Shown in pieces: positions 22,797 through 58,241 of a stretch of 64,000 bases of DNA. Location: assembly GCA_018857735.1 (NCBI GenBank), contig JABMCL010003486.1:719501-783500 (forward strand), written 5' to 3'. Below the pieces are notes generated by a model. That model made no database searches, had not been told where the DNA came from, and was given only the letters and a program-made list of their open reading frames with translations. Source of the DNA: Alviniconcha marisindica (Eukaryota; Mollusca; Gastropoda; Provannidae). Within the stretch, counting starts at the first letter, position 1; every line of letters begins with the position of its first letter. The position numbers were made by a program, and so were the translations under genes.

Positions 22797-24353
22797 CCAT
22801 ACACACCCCATAACTAAAGAACTGAATTAGAACGCAAAAACATTTTTTGAGAATCTATCAACTCCAAGTCCTACCTTTTGGGGGATACCACGCTGAGGGA
22901 GTTGGGTAACTCTCATGCTGAGGGAAAGGAGGTACAGTCTTATGTGGCAGAATTCTTTCAACAAACTTGAACTCTTCAGTGGACACTTCATAGTCTGCTA
23001 GGTCATCTTCAGGTATTTCTGCTGCTGGTGGCAAGGCTGACTTACCAGAAGCATGTCGCTGTACATAAAGAAAAAGTGAAATATTAGTTATTATACAGAA
23101 ATATCACTGAACTGTTAACTAGCAAGTGATTAACATGACATTTAATGAATTGTTCAATTTGTTGAAAGCATGATCAACAGTAAAAGTTTTGCAACTATAA
23201 AGTAACTTTTTTGGACACCATCACTTACACATTGTTTCATGTGCTTTGGGCACTTCATTTGGACATCACCAAAATGTCTTTGGCATGGCAGATAAGGAAG
23301 CTCTCAGTTTTGCTTCTTGATTTTATTTATTTTTTATTTTTTAAAAATCTGTTGCATGAACTTTTGATAACATATTCATGATATTGCAGCATTCTGGAAA
23401 AAATAAAAAATAAATTTTTTTTTTTAAATCCACGAGAAGTCTATCTAACCATCCATTTGGTTAAAATTAAATATTACATTTTTTCCACAATCTGTTTTTA
23501 ACTCATAACAATTGGTCATTTTTTGCTAAACGTCCAGCAGATTAATAAAATAACGTAAAACAAATCAGAAATGATTAAATATTAACAAAAATTCATACAC
23601 AAAGCTTTTCTTCCCCAAATCTGAGAAGGCTTAAATTTAATCAGCAACTGTTCAAAGAATGTTGTCTTTTTATTCTTTTTCATACAAAGACAAGAAACTG
23701 GAAGCATTGTTGCCCCTCTCAAAACTACTGTTGTTTCTGCTTACCCCCCCCCCCCCCCCCCCCCCAACGTAAACAGTAAAAAAAAAAATATACAGAGGGC
23801 CACCAGTAACTTGAGTAAGTCATATGATGAAATAAATTTAATAATGCTTCATTTTCAGATCTCAGCAAAATTAAGAGTATTTTCAACAAACATAACAGGG
23901 CTTACTCTTTGCGGGAATAATAAACCACAACTGTTAGGATTTTGAAGTCTCGTCAAAGTAAGTCGGCAAGCAAAGCAGACACCCTTGAGCAGCCGTGCTG
24001 AAGCCATGTTGGGACAGAATGTATCTTCTTACCAAAATCAGAAGGATAACAACCAAATGGAGTGACAAAATAATGAAAGCATGTTTGCCACATAAATGAC
24101 TTTCTGTAATAAACACACTATTAAGATTATGACAATCAAATACTTCTGAAAGAGTCAACTAACAGTAGCGGCCAATATTATTTTATTTGCATTCATAACA
24201 TTATTTCGAAATATTCTCTCCTGAAAGACTTTTTGAAAGTGGACAAGAGTGATGTACCTTGATGAAAGTCTTGCTTTCTTCTTTAGTTTGTGTTCGGTCC
24301 ACAAGCTTACTGTTCTCAGCGAATGTTATCATATTATTGACGAAAGAAACCAT
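21295..24353 (-). CDS. MRPL49: Mitochondrial ribosomal protein L49 (complete, 4 exons)
   Basis: This is a large-subunit protein of the mitochondrial ribosome (mL49), nuclear-encoded and imported. Coding exons: 24258-24353, 22875-23058, 22296-22423, 21295-21444. Phases are 0, 1, 0 and the product is 185 residues. The N-terminus is the variable presequence region. The conserved core follows: FVERILP, then PFPQHESYPTPSAWYPP in exon 2, then LPYHIRRTKNHMLPIYEE and KHIHGDIW in exon 3. Exon 4 has VTGKEVIASQVHEVGGYIRV and ends in LLDKGF, close to the family C-terminus. All donors and acceptors follow GT/AG. The gene sits head to head with ZFYVE19, so the two very likely share a promoter. An AATAAA lies about 235 bases past the stop on the minus strand. 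Confidence 0.95.
21481..21660. repeat. About 82-bp tandem duplication beside the MRPL49 exon 4 acceptor
   Basis: Two copies of a block containing CAATCACAGAATGTGCACA, then GTACACAAACACATGTGTTCC, then CAAACAAAGGA. It begins about 37 bases from the splice acceptor at 21444. Confidence 0.85.
22436..22555. repeat. About 33-bp tandem repeat beside the MRPL49 exon 3 acceptor
   Basis: Four degenerate units of the form AACAGGTAAATCTAGAGATA followed by ATAT and A-rich sequence, starting directly next to the acceptor at 22423. Confidence 0.75.
22732..22792. repeat. (CA)n microsatellite
   Basis: Uninterrupted CA run in MRPL49 intron 2. Confidence 0.95.
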
Positions 24354-24403
24354 CACGTCCTTTCGGTTATTAAATCAGGGCCATACCCTGGTTGTCGTTA
24401 GTT
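24354..24403. promoter_or_regulatory. Bidirectional promoter core between MRPL49 and ZFYVE19
   Basis: Only 50 bases separate the divergent start codons (24353 minus, 24404 plus). Either both transcripts start inside this strip or their 5' UTRs overlap. There is no clear TATA box. The strip contains CACGTC next to the MRPL49 ATG and a mixed-composition core. Divergent housekeeping pairs with shared promoters are common in animals; sharing here is inferred from spacing. Confidence 0.6.
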
Positions 24404-46170
<21,767 letters not shown>

Positions 46171-49100
46171 CCACAGGGACAGTCTGAGAAGTGACCACAA
46201 TGATGTACGGTTTTGAAGTTCTAGTTAGGTGACCACAGGAAGTCTGTGAAGTGATCGTGATGATGCACAGTTTTGAAGTTCCTCCCAGACCTGTTTACAC
46301 TCAAAGTCAAACACAGATAGGAGTACACTTTGAAAAAAAGTGTAGTCTGTATTTTTTTACAGAAAAGTTGAAGTGTTTTTAGTGTATAATTACAGACCAG
46401 GAGCAGTGCTTTTTATCGGTGTCATTTTTGCTGCCATGGGCTACTGAGAAGTCTGAGCAGCAATACTGCATATGCAGAATATCATGCCAGGCTCAGATTT
46501 GTATCTCAACAGGTCACTCACTTGTTCCCTTACTGTTTTGGCATTTTTTTCATCAGTTCTTTTCTGTTTCATTTTGTTGTTACTCTTAGTGAAAATTCTC
46601 CCTGATATAACCGTACCGGTTGACTGGGCGTAAAACACCAACTTACTTACTTACTTACTTACTCTTAGTGAAAATAATCTGAAAATAATTTCAACACAGC
46701 TTGCAGGAAAAATGGTGAATGCTCATACTTTGCATCAGAGAACAAGCCTCACTTTGAATCGCCCAAGAATTGAGTGCCAAGACCACACAAAGCGCAGTGC
46801 AGAAACCAACACTGCGGCAACAAGACTTACGCATGTGCCACCCAAAACCCAGTACTGGGCATACTACAGGCTACAAAACAAACCACAAAACACATCTAGT
46901 AAAATTCCTGACTGATTCTTTTTTGTTTGTTTGTATTTTCCTGTGCTGAAAATTTAGGCACACAAAATACTCTCAAATCATACAAGTAAACAGGTCTGTC
47001 CTCCCGTTCTCACATTTTTTTCAGTATGTAAAGCAAATTCTGTGATTCCTTATGTTGTCAGGTAGAATTAGTAGCTGCTGTATTGCAGTTTTGTACAGGT
47101 TGGTTTTTATGCTGTATGTATTTTGCACTACATGGACTTGGTAATGTTATTAATTATCATGCTGTTTTTGTGCTGTATTTGTTTTGTACTGCTATGTAGG
47201 TGTATTAATGTTATTAACACTCTGTATTTTACTTTGTCGTGTTGTTACTTGTTTGGGTTGTGCATTTGTATGCAAGCTTTTTTTGTATATATTGTGAGAA
47301 AATGGAAATTTGTCAATATATTAGTGTATCAACTTGTTGTTATTGTTTCTTATCTTTTAGAGTTGTCAGTTAGAGTGCGTTGAAATGATCACACAAACAC
47401 AAGACACACATATGCACACACACGCAGACAAACACACACCTTTTCTTCATTTTTTTCACAGCTTTATATTTTTTTAATCCAAAAGCTTCATAGATATAAC
47501 AAGGACATTAAAAAAAAGTATTTGTCAGTTTCAAGGTGCTTTTTCATAATAAAAGACACTTTTGGGGGTGCAGAAATGTTATCTTGAGGCATGTGTGTCA
47601 GAATGCCTAACAAGATCATTCCACTTTTCAGAAGCACATAGATATATACCAGCAACAGTATGAAAATCTGACACACGCTAAATCAGAGCAATAGACACGA
47701 GTTGCCTTAAGAATTATACACTGCAGAAATGTTCTGTTAAATAGGTGAAGGATGTATACACTGTTTCAGTCTGGAGAGATGGTGGTAAAAAGTTCATATA
47801 AATGTATTATGGAGTCATATACTTAAACTGTCAGTATTTGCTTCAATTTGCTTCAATTTCATACTCAAATAAACAACTATAAAACATCTGTGCACTCACA
47901 TCATAACTTGTCAAGCAAACATAAATTTCAGTTTCATCATTTTGCTGCCACTGTGACCTTTAAATCTGACTAAAGACACCAAAACTGGTATGAGAGTGCA
48001 AAGCCTGATGAGAGCCAATGCTTAAAATTTGCCAAGTACAGACAAATGTGTTGGTTATTTCCCTTAAAATGTACACCAAATTCAAGAAAAGCACATTGTG
48101 CATGGTCTTGTATGTAAGCAGCAGTGACATAAAAACGCATTTATATCTAGTAGTAGAACCCAGAAATAGTACCTTCAAACATCCTACAAAAAGAAGGGGG
48201 TTGGGGGGGGGACACTTGCAGTTTCACCCTTCTTACACTTATGATCTTAAAACAAGGCCACGGTCACAAAACCACGTACAAATGGATCTAGTTTTATAGA
48301 CTAGAGATTATAATCATGCAAGGTTGGAAACATCTCACTTGAACAGTGTTTGAGAGAGAAAAAAGCCCTGGTTAATTTTTTAGCTAGTAAGAAAAATTAA
48401 TGAGTATTCCCCTTGTATAATTATGCAAAAGTCAAAAATAGTGTTCTATGCATAATCTTCACCATGTGTTTGACAATCGTCCAAATATTGAACTAGTTGG
48501 ATAAGAATTCACAGAGGCTTGCTACTTTCAAGCATTTGGAATGGAAGTGGTATGGGTGGACATGGGTGAACAGACAATACTGGCATGCAGTTTCACTTTG
48601 ATCATGCTTGTGTCCAAGAAAATCAGAGAAATAGATATGACTTAAAAATTATACACTGCAGAAAATTAATGTTCCATTAAATAGGTGAAGGATGTATACA
48701 CTGTTTCAGAGATGGTAGTAAAAAGCCCATATAATTGTTACAGAGTCAATATTTAAACAGATGGCCTCACACTGATTATGCAGAAATAACTTGTTTTTTT
48801 CAGGTGTATAAAAAGAAACAAAGCAATCCACAATCTGAACAAAAAGCAATCCGCAATCTGAAACAGAACGAAGCCAGAACGCCTATGCAGAATGAGCAAA
48901 CAAGGGAGTTAATTAGCACTCGAAAGACATCGCACACAGGTGTGAGACATCCTTCAGGCACTAAAGCAATTCACAGCTTCAGCAGACTGTAATTTACTGT
49001 ACACTTAAAAAGTTTAAAGAGAAACAGATCAATTCCAATCCACAGCAACTTAAATATGTGTAAAATTCTAACACAAACTGAAATAGATGTAAAATTCATG

Positions 49101-50250
49101 CAGAAAACTATTAAAATTTATCAATAACAATTATGTACATATTTACAAATACTAGGACTTTCATTAGATCTTCTAGCATATATATCACATTTCAGCACAG
49201 CTTGTTAAATGACAAAACTAAAAACCCAAACAAAAAAACACAAATACAAATGAAACAGAAACAAACACAAGAAACACATTGGCTCGCATTCAAATTTGGA
49301 AACTATGACTTGTGATTTTTGTCATTCTCCTATGACCTTGAAAATGTTTTACTGTCATAGAAATTGGTGTGAACATGTATATTTAAATGGAGGTTATCAT
49401 GCAGACTTCAACTGACATATGAGAAAGCACAAAGTTCAAAGATTCAGTTTTTGTCAAGCCCACAGCCATCTCCCTAAGATACACACCCAAGCCCCAAAAA
49501 GGTTAATGGTTGCCAATCCTATGGCAAGTTCAAAACATTGGCAAATTTAAAGTGTATGTTCCCATCCCATGTTTACACTGTTATATTGAAATATGGTCAT
49601 TATTCACACCAATAAGCTACATTGAAGCAGCACTTTCATCAGAAATTATGCTCATCCGTAGGTCAATACTTTGAACAAAATTCCTCACTTTTGTCAGCCT
49701 GAATACTTGCAGTTGCCATTGTCACATGCTGAATGTAAATGTCTGGAACATTTTTTCTTTTGATCTAAATCTGATTCAGATCCAATCATGGATGGAGTAA
49801 TACTTAAAATATACATTTAGTGCAATTCATTTTTATGGGGTGGGGCAGGGGAAGCAGTCATAAAGCTATGACCCCCCCAAAAAGTAATGACCAGCAAGGA
49901 AAGTGTTTGTAAGATGTCCAAAGACAAACCGTAACTCAAAATGACCCTAGCCCCCCCTCCCCACCCTCCCTCATCCTGTTAGTATTGCTACTAGGCTGTG
50001 TTCTTTGCCTAAATTTTACAAAGCGAATGCTGCAAGAGTTGTCATGTTTTCTTCCAGGTAGCTTGCAGGTAACAAATTCAAAGTATACATGTATGCCATA
50101 CCCCTCTCCTTCCCCCCATCCCAACAGAATATAAAGCTCTTTTTTTTTTTTAGATATCTGCTGATTATTGATCAAAAGGTAATGACATAAAAACAGAAAC
50201 AAAACCTTTACCGCAGAAAGAAAAAAAATCCTCAACAACACACAAATGAC
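46171..50250. other. Convergent intergenic region between ZFYVE19 and GTPBP2
   Basis: Holds the 3' UTRs of both genes. A plus-strand AATAAA at 47548 is a candidate for ZFYVE19. A pair of related 120-150-bp blocks at about 47690-47830 and 48640-48760 share ATTATACACTGCAGAAA and AATAGGTGAAGGATGTATAC. No further gene seen. Confidence 0.5.
46598..46670 (+). repeat. SINE/LINE 3' tail with (TTAC)n
   Basis: Reads GATATAACCGTACCGGTTGA, CTGGGCGTAAAACACCAAC, then TTACTTACTTACTTACTTAC. This is the most complete copy of the tail seen in the window. Confidence 0.65.
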
Positions 50251-50251
50251 A

Positions 50252-50257
50252 TTTATT
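50252..50257 (-). terminator. Candidate poly(A) signal of GTPBP2
   Basis: AATAAA on the minus strand about 1.17 kb past the GTPBP2 stop. It is the clearest signal I noticed downstream; other weaker variants may be used. Confidence 0.3.
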
Positions 50258-51424
50258 GTGTAAAGAACAGCTGACACACCATCAACCATTATTTGATCTG
50301 CATCTTATGCAAAACAATCTTGCAATGCATCCATACATTATGCAAAACAATCCTGTCATGCATCGGGTATCCTGCAGCTTTATCTTCTGTCCCCATCCTA
50401 ACTTGCAAACGAGCTTTTGAACTTGGCAATGAGTTTTTTTTTTTTTAAATGTATCAATGAACACAGCTGATGCATGCATGACCAGACTCAGGATGCATGT
50501 GTACATTTTTGACTCTTTGCACAAAGCACAGAAACATCACTTTGTCAGAACCACAGAAAATGAAAAGCTTGCAATCAATTCCTTGTTTGCATCTGCTCAC
50601 TCGCCTCTTAAAAACATGGGCTTCACGGCCATTGTCTCTTGACTTTGCCCTCCTGCAACTGGCAAAACAGTTCACACCACTGTCCATCTTAATGCAGAAC
50701 TGTGTTGGTGGGGACAGTATCTTTCACCCTGCCATCCACCCACCACCAACCCAAGCCCCAATCTCCTGTGATCCAAGTCCTCAAGTGCCAATTCAACACT
50801 GAGTAGTAAATGAGTCTAGCGACAAAAATCATATCCTCATGGCTTGCAGATCAATTACCAAAAAACAAAAGCTGACCCCCATCAAAAAAAAGAAGTTCCG
50901 ATTATAGATCTGCACATCCTCAAATAATGCACATAAATTATGAAACCATTGTGCAACCATCTGTCACATACTGGATATTCTGCCACAGAGTGAGGATTTC
51001 AGTGTCAACCGCAATTCATAAAAGACAAGACACAAAAGGGCACTGGGCCCTGCATATCCAGGTCAACCAAATTTACCATAAAATGTATCCTGTGCCTTTT
51101 TGGTTACAAATAAGTGAGTGGGAGGTGGGGTGGTGGAATGAAGGACAGAAAGTAACCACGCTATGGGTACATGGGCAGAAAAAAAACGCAGAATCAGGTA
51201 GGATAACTGTCCGACAAGCTAAAATCACATGGCTCCATCCACCATTTACCCTGCCTTGAGGCTCGTGTTGGCCTCTGGGTGCACATAGTGCTGCACAGTC
51301 ACACATCCACCGTTAACACCAGCCTCCATGACGCTGACCCCAGTCACATGGCCAGCCTTGCCTGTATCACAGATGGGAAGTACTCTAATAACCAGCTGGT
51401 GGGGAGCTGCCACTGTTGCCAAGT

Positions 51425-54400
51425 TTACCGTTCTATGTGGGGTTGGAAGGGGAAAATCTGCGTGACCTCTCCCACGCCCTTGGACTTGCCATCACGGAAC
51501 AGAAGCCTGGCTCCAACACGGATGTATTCTGGCTTGAACTTGAACTTGAATGTCACGCGGGCCTTCTCATTGGTCTTTATATGGTTCTGCAAAGGGTAGG
51601 GAGGAAAAAAGGTGTCACTGATCATGCCAAGTATGAAAATTAAGCAAACTTAAGTCTAAAAAAACAAATGTGGATAGTTTCATTTTATTCAAAGAAGACC
51701 TGTTCAAAATTAATAAAGACACTTCTAGATGCAAAAGCTTCAGAGTCCAGGCTAGCTTTCTCAATACATATTTGTCTGTTGAGTTTTTCAGTTAAAGATG
51801 GTATCCATGTGTTTGGAAAATCCCATATTAGTTCAAGATGGTATCCATCTGTTTGGAAAATCCCATATTTGTCTGTTGAGTTGTTCAGTTCAAGATGGTA
51901 TCCATGTGTGTGGAAAATCCCACATTTGTGTGTTGAATTGTTCAGTTTAAGACAGTATCCACGTGTGTGGAAAATCCCACACTTGTCTGTCAAATTGTTA
52001 GTTCAAGATGGTATCCATGTGTGTGGAAAATCCCACACTTGTCTGATGATGTGTTCAGTTCAAGATGGTATCCATTTGTGTGGAAAATTCCACACCTGTC
52101 TGTCAGATTGTTCAGTTCAAGGTGGTATCCATGTGTGTGGAAAATCCCACATTTGTCTGTTGAATTGTTCAGTTCAAGATTATATCCATGTGTGTGGAAA
52201 ATCCCACACTTGTCTGATGAGGTGTTCAGTTCTAGATGGTATCCATGTGTTTGGAAAATCCCATATGTGCTCCACCCTATCTCTGAGAAGATTCCCCATC
52301 ACTGCCTTTAAAACAGTTCCAATATTTTTGTCAAACAGGTAGAGGTTTGGAATTGGATTTCTTTTAACTGAGAGAAGTGATGAACTTAGTTTCATGAGCA
52401 ATGATTAGTGAGGTTGGATATGCTCTGCACCATCAAGTGTCCTAGCTCACATGATACATCTGCAGCCTCTTTGAGCTTTGATGCATGCTCATGTTGTCCA
52501 AGGGAAAAACATCAAAGAGGCTGTGGTAGACATTAGGTCAACTGTGACACTGACAGGATAGAGGCTGTGGGAAACATCAGGTGAACTGTGACACTTGACA
52601 GGGTTTTGCCAATCCCATTTATCATCATCCCTCTTGGGTTTTTATTTTGATCTCTTCTTCATCTTAGATTAAAAATTCTTTTTGAGAAGCAAGGTTCTTT
52701 TCACACCCGACTGGTAGCAGTTAACGCAATGTAACCAAAACTTGAGAACACGTATCTGATTATGGCTACAGTACCAAATGTTCTAGTCCTCACTACTGAC
52801 CCTGTTGATCTTGGAGATGACGGCCGTCTGGCAGACTGTTCCTATGTGCACAGTGGTCTGGAAGTTCTTGGTGATCTTGTTGCAGTGGAACAGGACATAG
52901 ACATCAGCCTCAAACTGCAGGCAACATACCGGCTCTGCTGACAGGCTCAACAGCACCATCCCCTGCAAAAAGAAACCAAAAAGGTTACGTTTCTTCGAAA
53001 AGCATCTTGGGTCAAAGCTTTTATAAATATGTGAAGGCAGTACATAAGGTGAAGGCAGTACACAAGGTGACGAGTACTGCTAGACAGCAACACATTCTGA
53101 GATTTTCTGACAGGAACAGTCACAAACTGCTCTTTATGTGAATCTTTTCACCAACAATCTTTAGTGACAGAGCTATATTCTTCTACAGTGAACTGCTAAA
53201 CTATTGACGAATCTACCCCAAATCTCATGCACACCTTCAACAGTTCAAGTAAAGGCAACACCAGCACATCAATGCTAGCTGTTTATTAAGAATGGTAGGC
53301 CAACCTATGTTTTTGCTTGGGGTTCCCTATCTTTCATGAATTTCTAAAATTGATCACTTCATATCAATATTCCGGTAAGCCTGTTTGCACGCTCACAAGT
53401 CTTTCTACTTCTCACCTTTCTCAGCTGCTCCCGTTCCAAATCCAGCAGAGCAACGGACGCTGCCTGCCCAGCCTGGATCAGTCGACATGGTAACCGATTA
53501 CGATGGACTGTGCGAACCTTTACCTCCTGGAAGGTGCCGTCTTCTGACGGCCCTAGCAGCAGCTTCTCACCTTCTCGTATAGATCCCCTGCACACACATC
53601 AGAGTCCCTTCTTCGTACCACACAAACTAATACTTCGGAGAAATCACTAAAAAACAAACAAACACTTCAAAGCCTTGCAAAGAGTGTGTTTTCTTGGAGA
53701 TAGTAACATTTCAACATTCCTAGGGGCATGTGGGTCAAGAGCATTGACTCTTTAAAGAGGAGAGGCTTGGAATGCTGTCAGTCCCACACAATGCCAATTT
53801 GGTGCAAACTGTGTGAAGTCACTAACAAAATAAATTTTTAGTTGCTGACCTTTGGTAATTTACACAAGTTCCAACACAATTGCAGACTTTAACTCCGCAT
53901 AGAATCAGGTGGGTCTGTTGGTTTTGTCTGTGCCCGTACAAAAACCAAATACTCATGCCAACCATGAAAAGAGAACCCAAGAGGTATACTAAAATACACA
54001 TTCCACATGTAACTCAGCCAGAAGATATCCAATTTTACAGACACACACTGAATACCATGTTTTACGGCAAATTGTTGCACAAAAAATAGCATCAAGAGTT
54101 GTGACTTTGTTGGTAAAAATGGTCTAACAGGATGCGAGATTGACAGTTTGTTTCGCACATGCGCACTCTCACACACAGCACACTCTCACACACACATGCA
54201 CTCTCTCTGTCTCTCTCTCACACACACATGGACACACACACATGGGCACACATGCACTCTCTCTCTCTCTCTCCTCCACACACACACAACACACACACAC
54301 ACCACACACACACACAAAGTTACCTCTTGATGACGCCCCCTACAACGGTTCCCACATGTGGCACAGAGTATAGTTCATCAATTTGGAACTCTGTGAGATC

Positions 54401-57400
54401 TTGTGACAGGCGCTCACGCTCCCTGTGGGATTTCTGTGGTGGTAACACATGCAGGAACTTCAGGATGAGATCCAGGTTGCGCCCGGACACGCAAGATACT
54501 GTGAAGACTGGTGTTATTCTGGAGAAGAATTTGATATGCTGTTAACTGTATTAACAAAACAACTAAAGGCACTGCCTTCATTCAAATGCAAAATAATGCC
54601 AGCTGTATTCAGAATTTAAAAACGAAATTCTCTCTGACTTTACCTATAAAAGAATACTGTAGAACTGCAGCATAACAAGTCACAACTCTATCAGTAAGAT
54701 CAGCACACACACACACACAAAATAATGTAACAAGTCACTTAACAAGTAAAAATAAAAAATATACATATTGTGGCATTGCAGTACATGGAAGTGATACTGT
54801 ATCATCAAGATTAGTTTTTGTTTTTGTTTTGTTTTTTAAATTATCCTATCCACAATCACAAGAACTTCACACAAGTCTTCTTTTCTTTAATCTTTTTTTT
54901 CGCAAAGAATGCCCCAGGTTTTGAAGTGCCGTCTGGTAAACTCTGGACACTCCAAAAGATCCTGGAGAAGCACACAACAATTGGGGGAATAATACTTCCT
55001 GATGTAGTTCAAGTTCTTGGAGTTCAAGTATGCACACATTAAAAAAAAAAACACGCATGCAGTAGAAAAACAACAGCACTATCTTTGTGCAGACACCAGT
55101 TTCAGTTTATCCACGCCCTTGTAATATGTCAACCCTCACCTGTTGGTATCTAAGCTGCTGGCCACAGTAATGGCGTCGTCCTCGGAGTTGATGCGGACGG
55201 GGATCTTCTTGCAGCCTGGCGACTTGAGGATAGTCTCTAGCTGACGCAGGAGTCGCTCAACACTGCTGGTGGGACACAGGTCCACCTTGTTGACCACCAC
55301 GATCACTGGGACACCCAGAGCCAGTGCATAGCCAAGGTGCTCTTTGGTGGTGCCCGCTGAAACAGAAGAGTCCAGTTCAGGTATTGATAACACATACTCC
55401 TAGTTAGAGAGGATAAAAAAATTCAAACGGAAGAGTCCGGTTCAGGTATTGATAACACCTACTACTGCTTAGTCTTAGAGAGGTTAAGAAAAAATGTTTG
55501 CAGTTCCTGGGTGCATGACCACCAGAACCCAGTAACTCCCTACTTATCTCCAATACAAATACATAGTGCTGGTAGTCCTCCCTCAAGTTGATATTGACAC
55601 TGATGACAGGTATTTTGTTTTCCCTCTTTCCCTCAGTCCAGGCAATGTCAGGGGTTGCCAGCAGCATTTTAATTATCAGTTTGAAAAACAACATTTTCTC
55701 TCTCCTCTTACAACACCCCCCCCCCCCCCCCCCCCACGAGTTCCCTCCTTCTTTCCCCCTCTTTATGTTAAAGACAAGACTTACCAATGCCTGTGGTGGC
55801 ACTGACAACAAGCATAGCAAAATCTGGGCAGTTGCCGGTGAGACCAAAGATGGTGGTTCGGAGGTATTTCTGATGGCCAGCCAGGTCTATCAAAGTGATC
55901 AGCTTACTGGAATTCTCGCAGATTTCTTCCACAGTGCGACACTCGGCATAGTTCACAACCTGCAAAAGGATAGCCATGATGTGTCAATTTTACCAATGAC
56001 TTTGTATCAGATCTGCCCCAGAGAAAACTGTCTTGAAACTGTGTTACCAAAAAATAAGCAACAACAAACTATGATTTGTTTTTTCTAGCCATATTCAGTT
56101 TCCAAATTTCATCACAGAATAACTGACATGCAACTATTCTGCTTCTTGATACAATGCTCACTGTTATGAATTTGCATCACAAATTTTATGACTTGCCCGT
56201 TTGTTGCTGTTATTTTGTATGTTGTTGGGTTGTTTTTGTTTTTTGTTTGTTTGTTGTTGTTGTTACTGTTTTTTGGCTTGATGTTTTTGCAATGGGAGGC
56301 GGGGGGAGGGGAGGGGGGGGGGAGTGGGCACTCTTATACATACAATGTGCATCTCTCATTTTCCTGAGTCCCATGATATTTGCTGGGATGTTATGAGAAA
56401 GACATCATGCCTGTCCTGTAACACCAAAACTCTGGATATCACTTTTACCAGACAAGTGAGAAGAATGACAACAATAAAATGGCAACATCTGCCATATGTA
56501 GTCAAAACCTAAGGCATCATAGGAGATGGCGGGAAGACAACAGAACTCTCTACCTGTCCTTTGGTGTCAAAACCAAGAATGTCATAGGAGATGGAAGAGG
56601 TGCGCCCTGATTGGATCTCGTGGAGATGTCGGAAGAGGTTGAGGCGCGCACATCCCCGCCCATTATCCAGCTCTCCCTGTGTCAGCACTCCCAGCAGCGT
56701 GGACTTGCCGGCATCAACGTTGCCCAGGACTGCCAGGCGCAGGTCTATGAACTGTGGACAGAGGCAGAGAATTAAGCCACCCTTTATTTACAAATGAAGA
56801 GCCAATGTAGGCTGCAAAAGAGAATTAGGTCATCCTTTTTCGCAAATGAGCAGCTGGGAACAGAGAATTAAATCATCCTTTTTTTTTTTAAATGAGCAGC
56901 AGACGTAAGCAGGAACAGAGAATTAAGTCCTCCTCTTTCACAAACTATCCACAAACTGTTGGTACAGACAGGGAAATAGTCAGACTTTCATGTGATATTA
57001 GAAACTGTCACCAGGGAATCAATTCAAATCCCCCCCCCCCCCCCCCACACACACACAAATTAACAATGAACAGCACGCAAAAATTATTTTCCTTTATCTT
57101 TTTTAAATACTTTTTCAAAATAAATCTGTGAACAGTAGGCAGACAGTTGCTTTGTGTGTGTTTTTTTAACAAAATATCATAGCTATGCAAAATCTAAATA
57201 TTATCATCTAAGACTAAGAGTTAAAAAAAAAAAACATTGATCAATTTCCTGGAAACTGGAAAGTGGTTCTGCTACTTATGCAGCAGCATATATATTATTC
57301 AATCACCAATATGGATAAATGCATTAATTATTAGCAGTGAACAAAAGTAGCTAAATAAATACCAAACTTTACTGATGGTGAAATCAAAGTGGTGTGCATT

Positions 57401-58188
57401 TAGTGATTTACCTCTTGGTCATCAGGAACCTTTCGGACAAGGATCTCCAGTGCTCTCCTCATTTCACTATTCTGTTCCTCTGATTCCACCATCTTCTCTC
57501 TCAAGACACTCAGGGATGCACCCAGTCTGATAAATTAAAACAAATGCCATGCTGTGAAAGAGAAAACATTAAGCAACAACAAATACACTTGAGTTACGTA
57601 CTTTAATCAGTAACACTGAATTGGGTAACAGAACATAATATTGTCAGTACAAAGAAATGTACATGTGATGTATAACAAACACTGTGGTGTAAGAAACAAA
57701 ACAAACAACAAACACTGTAAGTCATGTAATAATGCATACACAGGTGTATGAAATGCATAATCGAAGCACAATGTTTACTGTACAGTAAGATGCCATGGAG
57801 AGCAGTTAGGCCAGCTGTGGGGTTTTAAATTGAAAACAAAAACCAATGGAGCATTTGAAAACAAAATGTTTGATTTTAGGTTTTCATTTAAATCTGTTTT
57901 ACTTGTTGGAGAAAGGCCATTTTTCCTGGACAAAACTTTTTGAGAGGGCTAGTTCCTTTAATATCTCATGCTACATTATTCACATATATATATATACTAT
58001 CTATGTGCAGTGTGAGGACAGATGGTAGTGCAGAGAGAGAACCTGCTCTTGAAAGCCAAGTCAAGCATGATCGAACATTGGTTACATGTTACTTTGTTAG
58101 GCTTTGCACCCACCCTGTGATTTCTAAAGAGTCAAATTCTGTGCAGACTCTACTAAAGTCCTGTGGATAAAACTATAAATCAAGGTCC

Positions 58189-58241
<53 letters not shown>

